Below are positions 27,736 to 36,670 of a stretch of 64,000 bases of DNA, one piece after another. This DNA is from JBBRDU01 sp038230335. Lineage in GTDB: Bacteria; Verrucomicrobiota; Verrucomicrobiia; Chthoniobacterales; UBA10450. Each line of letters starts with the position of its first letter. The first letter of the stretch is position 1. Under the pieces are notes generated by a model, which ran no database searches, had not been told where the DNA came from, and saw only the letters and a list, made by a program, of their open reading frames with translations. The stretch spans positions 331,366 through 395,365 of the forward strand of contig JBBRNL010000003.1 of assembly GCA_038230335.1 (NCBI GenBank), written 5' to 3'. The position numbers were made by a program, and so were the translations under genes.

Positions 27736-28782
27736 ATGCGCATGCGCACATATTTCGTGGCGCTCGCCGGCGCACTCGCTTTGGCGGCGCCTGTTTTGGC
27801 CCATGATCCGGGCCTCAGTTCGGCCACGGTCACATTGGGGCAAGGCGAAATGACTGCGGTCGTGGTGTTCAATCCGCGAGACCTCGCCAGCGTGCCGAAG
27901 ACCAGCGGATCCGACTACAGCTCCATTGTGCCGGATATCCTGCGTGTCCGACTCAGCGGTCAATCGATTCCGGCCCATCTCGAAAGTATCACCCGCGATG
28001 CGAGCGAGAATGTTTCCTTCCGGCTCCATTTTGAGCGTGTCGGAGAAGGTCGGCTCGAAATCGTTTCTGGCGTGATCGATCAATTGCCCTTTGGGCATCG
28101 CCAATTTCTGAACGTCCTTAACGCCGCGGGTCAACCGCTCGGCAATCGTCTCCTCAGCGCGCGCGAAAATCAGTTTGAAACTGTCATCGCCGCGGCTCCT
28201 CTCACCCTTTCACCTCCCGTGCGCGGGAGGTTCTTCGATTTTCTATTGTTAGGCATCCGCCACATTCTGACTGGTTACGATCATCTTCTTTTTCTCTTTG
28301 GCTTGCTCATCGTCTCGCGCAACGCGCGATCGGCTGCCTTGCTCATCACCTGCTTCACCGTGGCTCACTCTCTCACCCTCGCGCTTTCCACATTCAATCT
28401 GGTCAACTTGCAGAGTCGCATTGTGGAACCTGCCATTGCGGCATCGATTGTTTACGTGGGTCTGGAAAATCTTTATCGCGGGAGGACTCTCGATTACCGG
28501 TGGATCCTGACCTTCGTTTTTGGCCTCGTCCATGGTCTCGGGTTCGCCAGTGTGCTGCGCGAGATGGGAGTGGCTAACACCGGAGCTAAAGCGGCCATTC
28601 CGCTGATCGCTTTCAATTCTGGTGTGGAACTCGGTCAGCTCAGCATCGCGGTCATCATTCTTCCCCTGATCTGGAGATTGCGCCGGAACCTCTCTTTTTT
28701 CAGGGTGGCCGTCCCAGCGTGCTCGATCCTCATTGCGCTCGCCGGCGGCTATTGGTTCTTCGAACGTATCTTCCAAACGTAA
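27736..28782 (+). CDS. HupE/UreJ family membrane protein
   Basis: A 348-residue protein: signal peptide, a periplasmic domain of about 140 residues, then about seven helices with the HupE/UreJ motifs GIRHILTGYDHLLFLFGLL, FTVAHSLTLALS, FGLVHGLGFASVL and FNSGVELGQL. HupE and UreJ proteins are linked to nickel uptake, but this long form with an N-terminal extracytoplasmic domain usually lacks a defined substrate. The start is taken at 27736; another ATG lies 6 bp on. Likely one operon with the TPR and DUF4331 genes. Confidence 0.85.
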   Translation: MRMRTYFVALAGALALAAPVLAHDPGLSSATVTLGQGEMTAVVVFNPRDLASVPKTSGSDYSSIVPDILRVRLSGQSIPAHLESITRDASENVSFRLHFERVGEGRLEIVSGVIDQLPFGHRQFLNVLNAAGQPLGNRLLSARENQFETVIAAAPLTLSPPVRGRFFDFLLLGIRHILTGYDHLLFLFGLLIVSRNARSAALLITCFTVAHSLTLALSTFNLVNLQSRIVEPAIAASIVYVGLENLYRGRTLDYRWILTFVFGLVHGLGFASVLREMGVANTGAKAAIPLIAFNSGVELGQLSIAVIILPLIWRLRRNLSFFRVAVPACSILIALAGGYWFFERIFQT

Positions 28783-28835
28783 TTCGTCGATCAAGAGATC
28801 GATCGCAGAATGGCGTGGCGCTCGCTCCCAGGCCA

Positions 28836-28966
28836 CTGTAGCGGCGGTCTATGACCGACGATCTGAGTCAGCCCCGGGCACGCACGTCAGTCAGCGACAC
28901 AAAACGAACGTGGTCCGCTCACTGTTCTCCGCTTAAACCCTCGGCGGTCAAAGATCGCCGGTACAG
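28836..28966. repeat. 131-bp element with terminal inverted repeats
   Basis: The left end CTGTAGCGGCGGTC (28836-28849) pairs with the right end at 28953-28966 at 12 of 14 positions. The block fills most of the gap between the convergent HupE/UreJ and M13 peptidase genes. Composition and size resemble the elements at 15986 and 24011. Confidence 0.65.
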
Positions 28967-28974
28967 ATTTCAGA

Positions 28975-31167
28975 TCACCAAATATTGACGCGCTTATCCG
29001 CGGAACGAATCATCGGGCTGCCGTCCGGAATGTTAAACGCCTTCTGAAATTCCGGCAGGTTCGAAAGAGGGCCGATCACCCGATAATGCGCAGGGGAGTG
29101 CGGATCGGTGTTTAAGCGCAGCTTGAGATCTTCGTCGCGCATTTTCTGCCGCCAGATTTGCGCAAAGGACAGAAAGAAGCGCTGGTCAGGTGTGAAGCCG
29201 TCGATCTTTTCCTCCGGTTTCCCCGCCGACGCCTTCTTGAACGCGGCGTAGGCGATCTTCAATCCGCCCAGGTCCGCGATATTTTCACCCTGCGTCAACT
29301 CGCCGTTTACATGCAGGCCGGGCAGCGGTTCGTATTCCGAGTATTGCTTCACAATCGCTTTTGCGCGCTCCTCGAACTTCGCTTTCGATTGCGGCGACCA
29401 CCAATCACGCAAATTGCCCGCGGCATCAAACTGCCGTCCCTGATCGTCAAAGCCATGGGTCATTTCATGCCCGATCACCGCGCCGATGCCGCCGTAGTTA
29501 ACCGCGTCGTCCGCCGTCGCGAAAAAGAATGGCGGTTGCAGAATACCGGCCGGGAATACAATCTCGTTCATGTTCGGATTGTAATAGGCATTCACCGTCG
29601 GCGGCGTCATACCCCATTCCGTACGATCGACCGGTTTGCCGATTTTGTTCGCGTCCCGCTTCACCTCGAAGGTTTCGGCGCGCAGCGCATTCAGAACGAA
29701 AGGCCCGCGGTCAATGGTCAGGGTCGAATAATCGCGCCACTTGTCCGGGTAGCCAATCTTGACCTGGAAAGCGGCCAGCTTTTTCAAGGCCTCCTGCTTG
29801 GTCGGTTCATCCATCCACTCCAGCGTCTTGATCCGATCGGCCAGCGACGCCTTCAGGTTGTTGATCATCTCGAGCGCGCGCGTCTTTGCCTCCGGCGTGA
29901 AATTCTCCGCCACATAAAGCTTGCCCAGCGCTTCGCCCACGGCCTGATCCGTGGAAATGACGACGCGCTTCCAACGCGGCTTAATCTGCTTCGTGCCGCG
30001 CATGACCATCTCATTGAAACTGAAGTTCTCGTTCACGAAGTCGTTCGAGAGTTCCGCAGCCGTCCCGTTAATCAGGTGCCAGCGCAGATACGTCTTCCAG
30101 TCGTCCATCGAAGTCTTGGCGAAGACGCCATTGCCTGCTTTGAAGAAGTCGGGCTGCCGCACGTTGATCTCGGTCGCGCCGACCAGTCCGATTTCCTTGA
30201 AGTAATCAGTCCACTTCCAGTCCGGTGTGAGCGCCTGCAGTTCTTTCTCCTGCATCTTGTTGTAATTCTTCAGCGGATCGCGCAGCTCCACCTTGGTGCG
30301 CGAGGCTTGGGCGAGCGACGTTTCAAATGCCAGGATCTTTTTGGCCTCTTCGCCCGCTTTCGTTGCTGGCTCGCCCAGCAACGTCAGCATCTTCGTGACG
30401 TGATCGACATATTGATCACGCAATTTTTTCGATGCATCATCGGTCTTGGTGTAGTAATCGCGATCCGGCATGCCCAAGCCGCCTTGCAACGCTTGCCCGA
30501 TCACGCGAGTGCTGTCTTTATCGTCGAGGCCGGAGCCGAAGTTGAAGAACGCGGCCACGCCGATCGTGTGCAGGTGCGCGATCTCTTTGAGCAGATCCGT
30601 CCGATCTTTCATCGCATCGATCCGCTTGAACTCTTCGTCCAACGGCTTGGTGCGTGCGGCTTCGATGGTTTTCTCGTCCATCCCGCTGCCGTAATAATCG
30701 CCCACCTTCTGCAGTTCCGGGGCCGCCTTTGCATCGGCCTGGGCCGTAGAGGCCTTTTCGGCGATGACGTGGAGCGCGTCGTTATTCTGTTCGATCAGTT
30801 GATTGAAGCTGCCCCAGCGCGAAAACTCCGGCGGAATTTCGGTGCGTTTGATCCAGCCACCGTTGCTGTAGAAGAAGAAGTCGTCCTGCATCTTGACCGA
30901 CTCATCGAAGTTAGCCGAATCGATTGGCTTCGCGCTTTTCAAATCGCTCGCTTTGGCCACCGTTTCGTCGCCCGTGGAAGGGTGGGTGGCTTCCCCCGGT
31001 GGTGGAACATTGGCACTGCTTTTTGGCTGCTCCGGATGTTTCACGTCCCCTGCCGGAGGCGAATTTCCGATGAGCGGCGATTTCTCCGGCTCGGACTGAG
31101 CCCGGAGGTTAACAGTCAAAACAAAGGTGACCGCGACGACGAGTAACGTTTTAATAAGTGCGTTCAT
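28975..31167 (-). CDS. M13 family zinc metallopeptidase (neprilysin/PepO-like)
   Basis: From the ATG at 31167 this gives 730 residues: signal peptide (MNALIKTLLVVAVTFVLTVNLRA), a Pro/Ser-rich linker of about 60 residues, then a full M13 peptidase. The zinc motif VIGHEMTHGFDDQG, the second-shell GENIADLGG (ExxxD), NAYYNPNMNEIVFPAGIL and the C-terminal SPAHYRVIGPLSNLPEFQKAF are all intact. It is probably a periplasmic oligopeptidase. The frame is open to 31773, but that part overlaps the convergent-looking gap and the TraB gene and lacks similarity. Confidence 0.95.
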   Translation of the reverse strand: MNALIKTLLVVAVTFVLTVNLRAQSEPEKSPLIGNSPPAGDVKHPEQPKSSANVPPPGEATHPSTGDETVAKASDLKSAKPIDSANFDESVKMQDDFFFYSNGGWIKRTEIPPEFSRWGSFNQLIEQNNDALHVIAEKASTAQADAKAAPELQKVGDYYGSGMDEKTIEAARTKPLDEEFKRIDAMKDRTDLLKEIAHLHTIGVAAFFNFGSGLDDKDSTRVIGQALQGGLGMPDRDYYTKTDDASKKLRDQYVDHVTKMLTLLGEPATKAGEEAKKILAFETSLAQASRTKVELRDPLKNYNKMQEKELQALTPDWKWTDYFKEIGLVGATEINVRQPDFFKAGNGVFAKTSMDDWKTYLRWHLINGTAAELSNDFVNENFSFNEMVMRGTKQIKPRWKRVVISTDQAVGEALGKLYVAENFTPEAKTRALEMINNLKASLADRIKTLEWMDEPTKQEALKKLAAFQVKIGYPDKWRDYSTLTIDRGPFVLNALRAETFEVKRDANKIGKPVDRTEWGMTPPTVNAYYNPNMNEIVFPAGILQPPFFFATADDAVNYGGIGAVIGHEMTHGFDDQGRQFDAAGNLRDWWSPQSKAKFEERAKAIVKQYSEYEPLPGLHVNGELTQGENIADLGGLKIAYAAFKKASAGKPEEKIDGFTPDQRFFLSFAQIWRQKMRDEDLKLRLNTDPHSPAHYRVIGPLSNLPEFQKAFNIPDGSPMIRSADKRVNIW

Positions 31168-31289
31168 GGATATCTCTCTGGTTGATGCGAAGCCGAGGAC
31201 TGCCATGCAGCCGGGGAATCTCGGCGAAGTAGAATGCTTTACGGCAGGAAAACGCCGCCGTCCATTGTCAGATGCAAAAACAGCGACTT

Positions 31290-32183
31290 TTAAAGCTGTT
31301 CGATCTTGTAACCCCGCGCCCTTAAGAGGGAGAGGAGCCCATGCGGTCCGGGAAAATGCGCCGACCCGACCACGATCATAGACGGTCGGCCTGATTTGAT
31401 GACCGCTTCGATCCGGGGAATCCATCGCGCATTCCGGCGGTCGAGCATCCTCCACCAGACCGTCGGAGCTTCCTTCATCCGGGGAAGCTCCATCGCGTAC
31501 AGAGCATCCACGTTTCCGGCTTTCCACGCTCCCACTGATTGCTTGAACTCTTTGGGTCCGGCGTCGGCATAGATCAGAGTTTGCAACAGGAACACCTCCC
31601 CTTCGACGTCCTGCATGTCGGAGAAGACGCGGACATGCTCGTCGATCGTCTCGATCCCCCCTACTTGCTTTCCTCGATGCAGCGCCTCTTCGGAAATGTG
31701 ATAATCGATTCCGTAGGCGCCGGAAATTCTCTCGTAGCCCGGATGCCGCAAGAGGAACAACCCGATCGCCCACGGCTTGAGATGTTGCCAGCTCTCCATT
31801 CCACTGACGGTGATTTTCTGCATGAACGCATACGTCTTCGGATTGATCTTACTCTTGATCTCAACGCCTTTCGGGTAAGTCGCGGCGGCCACGACTTTCC
31901 TCTCAAACAATCTGCCGGCTTCGCGTCGTGGATCGATTTCGAACCAGAATTCCTGCGATTCTTTCACGGCGTCTTCGATTACCGGCGCCAGCGGATAGTC
32001 CCCCGGAGACATGGCATGAATCGATCCGAGGAGGTAAACGGACGCTTTCCCGTTCGTGACACGCCAAAGACAGTGCTTTCCTCCGCCTCCGGACTCCGCG
32101 GCGGGTGCGGCACCTGCTAGCAGGCAAAGGGTCAGCAGAGAGGTCCACCCGGCGACCCATGTCCGAATCTGTTTATGGCGCAT
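31290..32183 (-). CDS. TraB/GumN family secreted protein
   Basis: A 297-residue protein with a signal peptide (about residues 1-28) and the two GxxH motifs of the TraB/GumN (Tiki-like) superfamily: VYLLGSIHAMSPGDYPL near the N-terminus and IVVGSAHFPGPHGLLSLLRARGYKIEQL at the C-terminus. Relatives include metalloprotease-like Tiki proteins; function in bacteria is largely unknown. It is divergent from the amidase gene, with 14 bp between starts. Confidence 0.87.
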   Translation of the reverse strand: MRHKQIRTWVAGWTSLLTLCLLAGAAPAAESGGGGKHCLWRVTNGKASVYLLGSIHAMSPGDYPLAPVIEDAVKESQEFWFEIDPRREAGRLFERKVVAAATYPKGVEIKSKINPKTYAFMQKITVSGMESWQHLKPWAIGLFLLRHPGYERISGAYGIDYHISEEALHRGKQVGGIETIDEHVRVFSDMQDVEGEVFLLQTLIYADAGPKEFKQSVGAWKAGNVDALYAMELPRMKEAPTVWWRMLDRRNARWIPRIEAVIKSGRPSMIVVGSAHFPGPHGLLSLLRARGYKIEQL

Positions 32184-32197
32184 TGCGTGTATATTAA

Positions 32198-33469
32198 GTG
32201 ATTAAAGAGTCTCTCCTCCACAATTATCGTCGTTCCAATTCGGATTTGCCCGTTCGACGGCGCTTGACCGTCGGACGCATAATCCTTTTGGTCACCCTCG
32301 CAGGCCTGGTCAGCGGGTCTGGCGCGACCCCGAAACACAGCGCGCCCAAAGCGGCGGCCAAGCCTTCCAGTCCATGGCAAGTGGTCAAGATCGGCAGTCA
32401 CGATTATCTCACAGCCGATAACATTGCGGGATTCTACGGATTGCCAGCCGGGGTCGAGCCGGTGGACAAAACGATTCGTCTCGAGAATGAGAAGGGGTCG
32501 CTCCAGTTCAAGCTGGGCAGCCGCGAGATCCTTATCAACGGCGCGCGCAATTGGCTTTCCTTTCCGGTCCTTGAGAAGGACGGAAAATATCTTATTTCGC
32601 GTCTCGACCTGGCCGAAACGATCGAGCCCCAGATTCGTCCGCACATGATCGGGGGCATCGGAAAAATTCGGACCATCGTGCTCGATCCCGGTCACGGCGG
32701 TTACGACAAGGGCGCCATCAGCCGGTACGGCTGCGAAAAAGACTACACGCTGGATGTGGCGCGCCAGCTCCGTCCGCTTCTGCTCGCCAAGGGTTTTCGC
32801 GTTCTCATGACGCGGGAAGGGGATTACTTTGTGCCGCTCGAAGTGCGAGCTCGCATCGCCAACGCGGCGGCCGACGCCATTTTCGTCAGCATCCATTTTA
32901 ACGCCACCGACTCTAACCCGGACGCGACCGGTTTCGAGATCTACTCCCTCACACCGCGCGGCGCACCCTCCACGCAGGACGATTTAATGAAGGCAAATGC
33001 CGAAAACATTCAGGCCGGCACGGCCGTCGATACGCACAGCATCGAGCTTTCCGCCGCCATTTATCATTCGCTCCTCGGCCATGTTGGCGAGTTCGATCGT
33101 GGCATCAAGCGGGCCCGCTTTGCTGTTCTGCGTCAGACAAAAATTCCGTCGGTCCTGATCGAGGGCGGTTTCCTGACCGAGCGCGGCGAAAGCAAACTCA
33201 TCGCGAACAAGGAATGGCGCGGCAAACTCGCCCAGGCCATCAGCGTAGGTGTCGACAGCTACAAATCCCTGGCCGAACGCAAACTCGCGCCCCTGCTCGT
33301 GCGCGATTACCATCGCAAACCGGAACCGGATTTGTTTCCCGTGGTCGGTCTAAAACTACAGCCGGTCGGTCCGCTCCCCGACGCGCCGGCCGCCGCTGCG
33401 ACCCCAGTCCCGCCGCCCGTTGCCTCTCCCACGCCCATCGACCTGACTAAGGCGATGATCGTTCCGTAG
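32198..33469 (+). CDS. N-acetylmuramoyl-L-alanine amidase (Amidase_3)
   Basis: A 423-residue cell-wall hydrolase cutting the lactyl-amide bond between MurNAc and the stem peptide. An N-terminal hydrophobic segment (about residues 25-42) is followed by a small domain of about 90 residues, then Amidase_3 with zinc ligands in LDPGHGGYDKGA, GCEKDYTLDVA (Glu) and SIHFNA (His), and catalytic Glu in SVLIEGGFLTERGE. The C-terminus is a Pro/Ala-rich tail. The start is drawn at the GTG at 32198; a TTG at 32246, just before the hydrophobic segment, is also possible. Confidence 0.88.
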   Translation: MIKESLLHNYRRSNSDLPVRRRLTVGRIILLVTLAGLVSGSGATPKHSAPKAAAKPSSPWQVVKIGSHDYLTADNIAGFYGLPAGVEPVDKTIRLENEKGSLQFKLGSREILINGARNWLSFPVLEKDGKYLISRLDLAETIEPQIRPHMIGGIGKIRTIVLDPGHGGYDKGAISRYGCEKDYTLDVARQLRPLLLAKGFRVLMTREGDYFVPLEVRARIANAAADAIFVSIHFNATDSNPDATGFEIYSLTPRGAPSTQDDLMKANAENIQAGTAVDTHSIELSAAIYHSLLGHVGEFDRGIKRARFAVLRQTKIPSVLIEGGFLTERGESKLIANKEWRGKLAQAISVGVDSYKSLAERKLAPLLVRDYHRKPEPDLFPVVGLKLQPVGPLPDAPAAAATPVPPPVASPTPIDLTKAMIVP

Positions 33470-33488
33470 TCCGCTCCGCAGTGAGGAC

Positions 33489-33737
33489 CTCGCACGAAGG
33501 TCACAACGGCCACGAAGTCCGGCCCCCCTCCGAATGGGATCATTCATGATCCTGCTCCTGCTCATAATCGTGATCTTTCCCGTCCAATCGAAGATTACGA
33601 GCGTGAGCACGAGCACGATTAGGAATATGAATAAGAACAAAGCCGAGCGCGCTCCGACTTGGGCGTTGAATACGCCGTGCCGGGAGGCCGGCGGATAAAC
33701 CGCATCCCCGTTGTGTCCGTCGTGCCCTCCGTGCGAG
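33489..33737. repeat. 249-bp inverted-repeat-bounded element with hexamer-like repeats
   Basis: The left end (33489-33516) and right end (33711-33737) are imperfect inverted repeats that agree at about 24 positions, rich in CACGAAGG-like words. Between them lies a degenerate series of GAGCAC/GCTCCTGCTC words (33546-33620). A 50-codon frame at 33546-33698 exists inside, but I see no sign that it is a gene. The element separates the amidase gene from the TPP riboswitch. Confidence 0.6.
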
Positions 33738-33785
33738 CAATTCCCCAAAGTTGACATCACTCCACCGGGTTCTATTCTTCCGATC

Positions 33786-33873
33786 AAGAGCGGGGGAGCC
33801 ATTGGCTGAGAGTCCAGCGGAAGCTGGAGACCCCTTGAACCTGATGCGGGTAATGCCGCCGCAGGGAGCGAGG
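33786..33873 (+). promoter_or_regulatory. TPP riboswitch (THI element)
   Basis: The conserved TPP aptamer blocks are in the right order: GGGGGAGCC, GGCTGAGAG, GACCCCTTGAACCTGATGC, GGGTAATGCCGCCGCAGGGA. It lies about 90 bp upstream of thiC with a strong terminator between, so thiamine pyrophosphate binding should switch off thiC by premature termination. Confidence 0.95.
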
Positions 33874-33878
33874 AGTTC

Positions 33879-33912
33879 GGCCATGCCTTTTCGCGCATGG
33901 CCTTTTTATTTT
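33879..33912 (+). terminator. riboswitch expression-platform terminator
   Basis: A perfect 8-bp stem (GGCCATGC, 33879-33886, with GCATGGCC, 33895-33902), an 8-base loop and the tail TTTTTATTTT. It follows the TPP aptamer directly and precedes the thiC start by about 50 bp. Confidence 0.92.
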
Positions 33913-33962
33913 GAATCAGGAAAGCAGGAATCCAGGAAGCAGACGGGATTTACAGGATTAAT

Positions 33963-35924
33963 ATGATTAAATCAGAAACCGCTAACGGATCGAACGGGTC
34001 TGCTCTACCCAATCCCGTTAATCCTGTCTCAACGGCGTTGCCAAATTCGAAAAAGGTTTACGTCGACGGCGTCCTGCATGCCAACGTGCGCGTCCCGTTC
34101 CGCGAGATTTCTCTGGCCCAAACCAAGACGATGGACGGCCGCATGGAAGTGAACGAGCCGGTCCGGGTCTATGATACGAGCGGTCCCTGGGGCGATGCTC
34201 GGGCCATGAACGACGTGAACCAGGGTTTGTCTGCTCTGCGCGCCCCCTGGATTCGCGATCGCGGCGATGTGGAAGAGATCGAAGGACGAGCCGTCACGCC
34301 GATTGATGATGGCTACCTTTCCGTTACGCACGCCGAGAAATCGGCGGGTCGGAACGGAAATTCCAAATTCGAAATTCAAAATGTAAAATTTGAGCGCAAA
34401 CCTTTGCGTGCGAAGCCCGGCAAGTGTGTGACCCAGCTGTATTACGCGCGCCAGGGCATCATCACGCCCGAGATGGAATACATCGCGATTCGCGAGAACG
34501 GCCGCACCTCCGAAAAATCTGAAATCGGAAATCTGAAATCTGAAATTGCGCGCAACGATCTCGCGCAACAACACCGAGGAGAGAGTTTTGGTGCCAATGT
34601 TCCTCGCGAAATAACAACCGAATTCGTGCGCGCAGAGGTCGCTCGCGGCCGGGCCATCATCCCGAACAACATCAATCACCCGGAATCCGAACCGATGATC
34701 ATCGGTCGCAATTTCCTCGTCAAAATCAACGCCAACATCGGCAACTCCGCCGTCGCGTCCTCCATCGAGGAAGAAGTGGAGAAGATGCGTTGGGCCACCA
34801 AGTGGGGCGCCGACACCGTCATGGATTTGAGTACGGGCAAGAACATTCACGCCACGCGTGAATGGATCATTCGCAATTCACCGGTCCCGATCGGCACCGT
34901 CCCGATCTATCAGGCCTTGGAAAAGGTCGGCGGACGCGCCGAAGAACTGACCTGGGAAATCTACCGCGACACCCTCATCGAACAGGCAGAGCAGGGGGTC
35001 GATTACTTTACCGTCCATGCCGGGGTACTATTAAGATACGTCCCCATGACGGCCCGCCGGGCCACCGGCATCGTCAGCCGGGGCGGCTCGATCATGGCCA
35101 AGTGGATGCTGTCGCATCACCAGGAAAGTTTCCTTTACACGAAGTGGGACGAGATCTGCGAGATCATGGCCGCCTACGACGTCAGCTTCTCCATCGGCGA
35201 TGGTCTGCGGCCAGGCAGTATTGCTGACGCCAACGACGAAGCCCAGTTCGCGGAACTGTTCACCCAAGGCGAGCTAACCAAGCGCGCCTGGGCGCAGCAT
35301 GTGCAGGTCATGAACGAAGGCCCGGGCCATATCCCCATGCACATGATCAAGGAGAACATGGAGAAACAATTGGAGTGGTGCGATGAAGCGCCGTTCTACA
35401 CGCTCGGACCCCTAACGACCGACATCGCCCCCGGCTACGATCACATCACGAGCGGCATCGGCGCGGCCATGATCGGCTGGTACGGCTGCGCCATGCTTTG
35501 TTACGTCACCCCGAAAGAACATCTCGGTCTCCCTAACAAACAAGACGTCAAGACCGGCGTCATCACCTACAAAATCGCCGCCCACGCCGCCGACCTCGCC
35601 AAAGGCCACCCCGGCGCCCAATACCGCGACAACGCCGTCAGCAAAGCCAGATTTGAATTCCGCTGGGAGGATCAGTTCAATCTTTCACTCGACCCCGAAA
35701 CGGCACGCGAGTTCCACGACGAGACCCTCCCGCAGGAAGGCGCCAAGACGGCGCATTTCTGCTCAATGTGCGGTCCACATTTCTGCAGCATGAAAATCAC
35801 GGAGGATGTTAGAAAGTACGCAGCAGAACAAGGTTTGAGTAATGAAGCGGCGGTTAAGCGAGGTCTCGAAGAGAAAGCTGCCGAGTTTATGGAGAAGGGC
35901 TCAGAGGTTTACGCCAAGACGTAA
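33963..35924 (+). CDS. thiC: phosphomethylpyrimidine synthase ThiC
   Basis: A 653-residue radical-SAM enzyme converting aminoimidazole ribotide to hydroxymethylpyrimidine phosphate in thiamine synthesis. The core is complete: YARQGIITPEMEYIAIREN, RAIIPNNINHPESEPMIIGR, GADTVMDLSTGKNIH, PGHIPMHMIKENM, and the cluster motif CSMCGPHFCSM near the C-terminus. Oddities: the first 30 residues and two internal stretches (about residues 129-145 and 182-198) are encoded by simple AT-rich repeats absent from typical ThiC. The last 44 residues also look different in base use from the rest. It is controlled by the TPP riboswitch. Confidence 0.97.
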   Translation: MIKSETANGSNGSALPNPVNPVSTALPNSKKVYVDGVLHANVRVPFREISLAQTKTMDGRMEVNEPVRVYDTSGPWGDARAMNDVNQGLSALRAPWIRDRGDVEEIEGRAVTPIDDGYLSVTHAEKSAGRNGNSKFEIQNVKFERKPLRAKPGKCVTQLYYARQGIITPEMEYIAIRENGRTSEKSEIGNLKSEIARNDLAQQHRGESFGANVPREITTEFVRAEVARGRAIIPNNINHPESEPMIIGRNFLVKINANIGNSAVASSIEEEVEKMRWATKWGADTVMDLSTGKNIHATREWIIRNSPVPIGTVPIYQALEKVGGRAEELTWEIYRDTLIEQAEQGVDYFTVHAGVLLRYVPMTARRATGIVSRGGSIMAKWMLSHHQESFLYTKWDEICEIMAAYDVSFSIGDGLRPGSIADANDEAQFAELFTQGELTKRAWAQHVQVMNEGPGHIPMHMIKENMEKQLEWCDEAPFYTLGPLTTDIAPGYDHITSGIGAAMIGWYGCAMLCYVTPKEHLGLPNKQDVKTGVITYKIAAHAADLAKGHPGAQYRDNAVSKARFEFRWEDQFNLSLDPETAREFHDETLPQEGAKTAHFCSMCGPHFCSMKITEDVRKYAAEQGLSNEAAVKRGLEEKAAEFMEKGSEVYAKT

Positions 35925-35930
35925 AGGCGG

Positions 35931-36470
35931 ATGCAAAACGAGCTGGATATCGTCCGCGACGTGTCCGAGCGGCTCGATCGTGCAGGCATCGCTTACATGC
36001 TCACCGGTTCGATGGCGATGAACTACTATGCGCAGCCGCGAATGACGCGGGACATCGATTTGGTGATTGCGCTTGCCAGTTCCGATGCAGACAAAATTGT
36101 CGATCTATTCCGTCCCGATTACTACGTCTCGGAAGAAGCGGTGCGCGATTCCATCGCCAGCAAATCGATCTTCAACCTCATTCATCAACAAAGCGTGATC
36201 AAAGTGGATTGTGTGGTGCGGAAAGATACGCCTTACCGGCGCGCCGAGTTCGAGCGACGCCAGCAGATCAAGATCGATAATTTCTCGACTTGGATTGCGA
36301 CGAAAGCAGATCTGATCATTTCGAAATTAGACTGGGCGAAGGACTCACATTCCGAAATCCAGATGCGCGACGTGAAAAACCTGATCGCTTCGGGCTGCGA
36401 CACCGCTTACATCGACAAGTGGACGAAGGAACTCGGCTTGTCTAAGCTTTGGCAGGAAGTGCAACCATGA
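35931..36470 (+). CDS. nucleotidyltransferase-fold protein (AbiEii/DUF6036-like)
   Basis: A 179-residue protein with the nucleotidyltransferase core YMLTGSMAMNYYAQPRMTRDIDLVIAL, that is GS followed by the DxD-type DID metal site at about residues 42-44, as in AbiEii-like toxins and DUF6036 proteins. A later WIATKADLIISKLDWAKD segment is also typical. It starts 6 bp after thiC and overlaps the next small gene by an ATGA, so it probably forms a two-gene toxin-antitoxin-like module. Which of the two would be the toxin is inference. Confidence 0.78.
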   Translation: MQNELDIVRDVSERLDRAGIAYMLTGSMAMNYYAQPRMTRDIDLVIALASSDADKIVDLFRPDYYVSEEAVRDSIASKSIFNLIHQQSVIKVDCVVRKDTPYRRAEFERRQQIKIDNFSTWIATKADLIISKLDWAKDSHSEIQMRDVKNLIASGCDTAYIDKWTKELGLSKLWQEVQP

Positions 36471-36670
36471 ACGACACCGCGCCAGAGATTGCTGAGCAAG
36501 TGCAGGCGAGATTGATGACGCTTTCCAATGCGACCCGATTCAAGATGGGCGCGCAGATGTTTGACGCGGCGAGGCGAGTCGTCATCGCCTCGTTACCCAA
36601 AGATTTACCTGAGGCAGAACTTAACCGTCGTCTCTACGAACGCATCTACGGCCAAGCGCTGCCTTTCTGA
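36467..36670 (+). CDS. small partner protein of the nucleotidyltransferase
   Basis: A 67-residue helical protein (MNDTAPEIAEQVQARLMTLS ... FDAARRVVIASLPKDLPEAE ... RLYERIYGQALPF). The start overlaps the preceding stop as ATGA (36467-36470), implying translational coupling. I do not recognise a named domain with confidence; short proteins of this kind, with a MG.xMF.xAR..I.ASLP pattern, are often encoded beside such nucleotidyltransferases. It is a candidate antitoxin. Confidence 0.7.
   Translation: MNDTAPEIAEQVQARLMTLSNATRFKMGAQMFDAARRVVIASLPKDLPEAELNRRLYERIYGQALPF

Noticed and set aside
29158..31146. A 662-codon open frame antisense to the M13 peptidase
   Set aside because: It mirrors the peptidase's codon pattern in a GC-rich gene, has no recognisable domain, and the opposite strand encodes a complete, motif-bearing M13 enzyme.
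33546..33698. A 50-codon frame starting MILLLLIIVIFPVQSK
   Set aside because: It lies wholly inside the inverted-repeat element, its hydrophobic start is produced by the CTGCTC repeat words, and there is no ribosome-binding site.
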